Shown here piece by piece: positions 62,131 through 64,000 of a stretch of DNA of 64,000 nucleotides. Position numbers and translations under genes: made by a program. Position 1 is the first letter of the stretch. The number at the start of each line of letters is the position of its first letter. The notes below the pieces were generated by a model. It ran no database searches, had not been told where the DNA came from, and saw only the letters and a list, made by a program, of their open reading frames with translations. The DNA is from Taeniopygia guttata. Taxonomy: Eukaryota; Chordata; Aves; Passeriformes; Estrildidae. The stretch lies in contig NC_133034.1 in assembly GCF_048771995.1 (NCBI RefSeq), positions 3,100,001-3,164,000 of the forward strand. The letters run 5' to 3'.

Positions 62131-64000
62131 GTAACAGGACTCCTGCAGGAATCACCCAGAATTAATGTGCTTCTCTTCAGATGTCTGTCTGCAAAAATTA
62201 GGATTATTTCCTAGAATGTGGAAGGGAAAAAAGAAAATATGAGTATTTGTCTAGTATTTCTAAGTTTTAAGCATGTTTCAAATAACTGGTATTTCTCATT
62301 AATAGTGCATTCATTTTTGCACAATGGAACTGTTTAACTTGGGTTAAACAAACCTTCAAGGACTTTTCTGTTGATATTTTTTCTTTAAAATTATGTCCTT
62401 TAAAAAAAGTTGTGAGTGAGGGCTGTGCTCCAGAATTCATGGGTATAACCAGTGAATTTTTAGGCAGAAGAAATGTAGGAAAGACAGGTTTTTCTGTGGA
62501 ATAGCTTTAGGATTGTGGCCAGAATGAACTTCTCTGGCCAAGTGCAAACTGGGAGGGGCTAGATGCTGAGTAAAGCAACTCTGTTTAATTCCTCCTGTGC
62601 CCAAGGAAATGGACCTTTGTGTTTTCTTTGGAAAAGAAAAGGGCCACATCAAAGTAATTCCCCACTTCGTTCTCCATTTCTCCTAATGGAAAACAACTGA
62701 CAAGATTCCGATACAGACCCGATCAAACCCAAAAGCTGTATTCTTGATGTTTAATTCCACAGGAAGAGGTGTTCTGGGGATGTAAGGTGGATGGGGTACC
62801 TAAGTTTGCAAGGAATGAGATTTAAGATATTCAGGGAAATGGTTTTGTTAAAGATGCTCTGTGTCCTTACTCTGAAAGCCTTTAAATACCTGTTTAAAGC
62901 TAACCAGATGTGCAGGTCTCACAGGAGAGTCCTCCTGCTGCTCTCTTGCTCTCTGTTCTGTCCCCATCACTTGTCCCCAGTCTGCCCTGGAGCCAAGCAG
63001 AGGCAGGAAGGCATCAAGCATCATTCCATGTGGAGCAGCACGTAGGAGTTCTCATGGACCAAACTGTGCTTGGTGCAGATAGAAACCCCAGCAAATTCCA
63101 GCTATGAATTGTAGGAAATCTAGATTGCGTCTATGAGAGATAAAAGTTCTCAGAAGATTAAAAGTTGGCCCAATTCGGGATAATTCTTAGTAGGACAAGA
63201 AAAATTTGTGTCTGTGACAGCAAGGTGCCAGCCATGCCCTGTTCCCAGACTTGCTGAAAAAGCTGTAAGGATCCAGTCCATGAAGACAAACTGTTCTTTT
63301 CTTCCATAGCCACATTTTTGGCCACAACTGAAAAAAGTTAGTTGAAACTGCAAAAGAAATCTCTGGAATGTGAACTGGGCCAAATGGCATTCAAACTGAG
63401 TGGCCTGGATTTGGCAATGTAAGAAGTTGAAAAATAAAGATTTGTACTGGGATGTGCCATTGCCAGAGAATGTTCATTATGTGTCTGTGCATGTACAGAC
63501 CCCCACACATCTGTATTGTATACAGATGTGCTACAGTGCTACTGCATCACTGAAAATTTCTTAAACAGAAATATCCCCAAATAATTATCTGTACTGACAG
63601 AAAGATTGTAAGAAGACAAGAGTTGGACATTTCAAGGATGTTAAAATTGTAGCAAAAAATTTTCAGAGTGGCTGTGAAGTATAATGGGTAGCTGCTATTT
63701 ACAAATATGATGATTACATACTGTTACCATGGAAACTTGAGATGGAAAATAAAAAGTGACTTTAGCTTCATCTTGAAACTGCCCTGATTGGGAGGAGAAC
63801 AATAGCTGACATTCCTCCAGCAGGAGGCTAATCACCCCTCTTGAAGAATGTACAGCATGTTTTTCTGTATTTTTAGCTACTATACAAAGTTTTAAACCTG
63901 CAGCCAACAGAAGATAAGGCTCCGATAAGAGACACATTTGTTATTAGACTCACAGCACAGTGTGATTTATTCTTTTTCCTACTCTATTTACTGAAACTCT
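62131..64000 (+). other. No gene recognised
   Basis: AT-rich sequence with a perfect stem-loop at 63506-63530. No repeat family or coding exon was recognised. Confidence 0.5.
63483..63530. other. Two adjacent stem-loops
   Basis: At 63506-63530 there are 11-bp perfect arms (cacatctgtat and its reverse complement) around a 3-base loop. Just before it, gtctgt (63483) pairs with acagac (63495-63500) around a 6-base loop. The structure is too short for a typical pre-miRNA. It could be a cruciform site or a chance feature. Confidence 0.6.

Noticed and set aside
56604..64000. PLEKHB2, expected next to FAM168B by mammalian synteny
   Set aside because: No PH-domain exon or other PLEKHB2-like peptide could be recognised. 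It may lie beyond the window.

Overview
This is vertebrate nuclear DNA, almost certainly from a bird and perhaps a songbird. The evidence is several CR1 LINE 3' ends, solo LTRs of avian endogenous-retrovirus type, short GT-AG introns, a very GC-rich CpG-island promoter, and two single-copy genes whose coding exons are nearly identical to vertebrate orthologues. No prokaryotic feature is present: no operons, CRISPR arrays or tRNA genes.

Two genes dominate and lie tail to tail. ARHGEF4 (Asef, a RAC1/CDC42 guanine-nucleotide exchange factor) is on the + strand. Nine 3'-terminal coding exons between 12420 and 23027 encode the SH3, DH and PH domains and the C-terminal tail, 505 residues in total. 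The N-terminal APC-binding part is not recognisable and is probably upstream of the window. FAM168B (MANI, an inhibitor of neurite outgrowth) is on the - strand and complete. Its CpG-island promoter and non-coding first exon lie near 54.9-55.1 kb, five coding exons lie between 48446 and 37304 (195 residues), and a 3'UTR of about 6.2 kb ends near 31.09 kb. Published work links ARHGEF4 to activation and FAM168B to restraint of CDC42 signalling, so two neighbours act on the same cytoskeletal pathway.

Layout: 1-12.4 kb is an intron or upstream flank with CR1 copies, two solo LTRs and a degenerate tandem repeat. 12.4-23.6 kb is the ARHGEF4 3' half, with a duplicated intron segment and an AT-rich palindromic block. 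23.6-31.1 kb is intergenic with no gene seen. 31.1-55.1 kb is FAM168B, with two CR1 copies and one solo LTR in its introns. 55.2-55.9 kb is a GC-rich 18-bp minisatellite directly upstream of the FAM168B promoter. 55.96-56.6 kb is a solo LTR. 56.6-64 kb is gene-poor, with one candidate exon at 62.02 kb and a perfect hairpin at 63.5 kb.

I found no convincing new biological system. The items most worth a second look are the promoter-proximal minisatellite that is open in several reading frames, the paired intron duplication inside ARHGEF4, the nested CR1 insertion, and the orphan exon-like segment at 62 kb.
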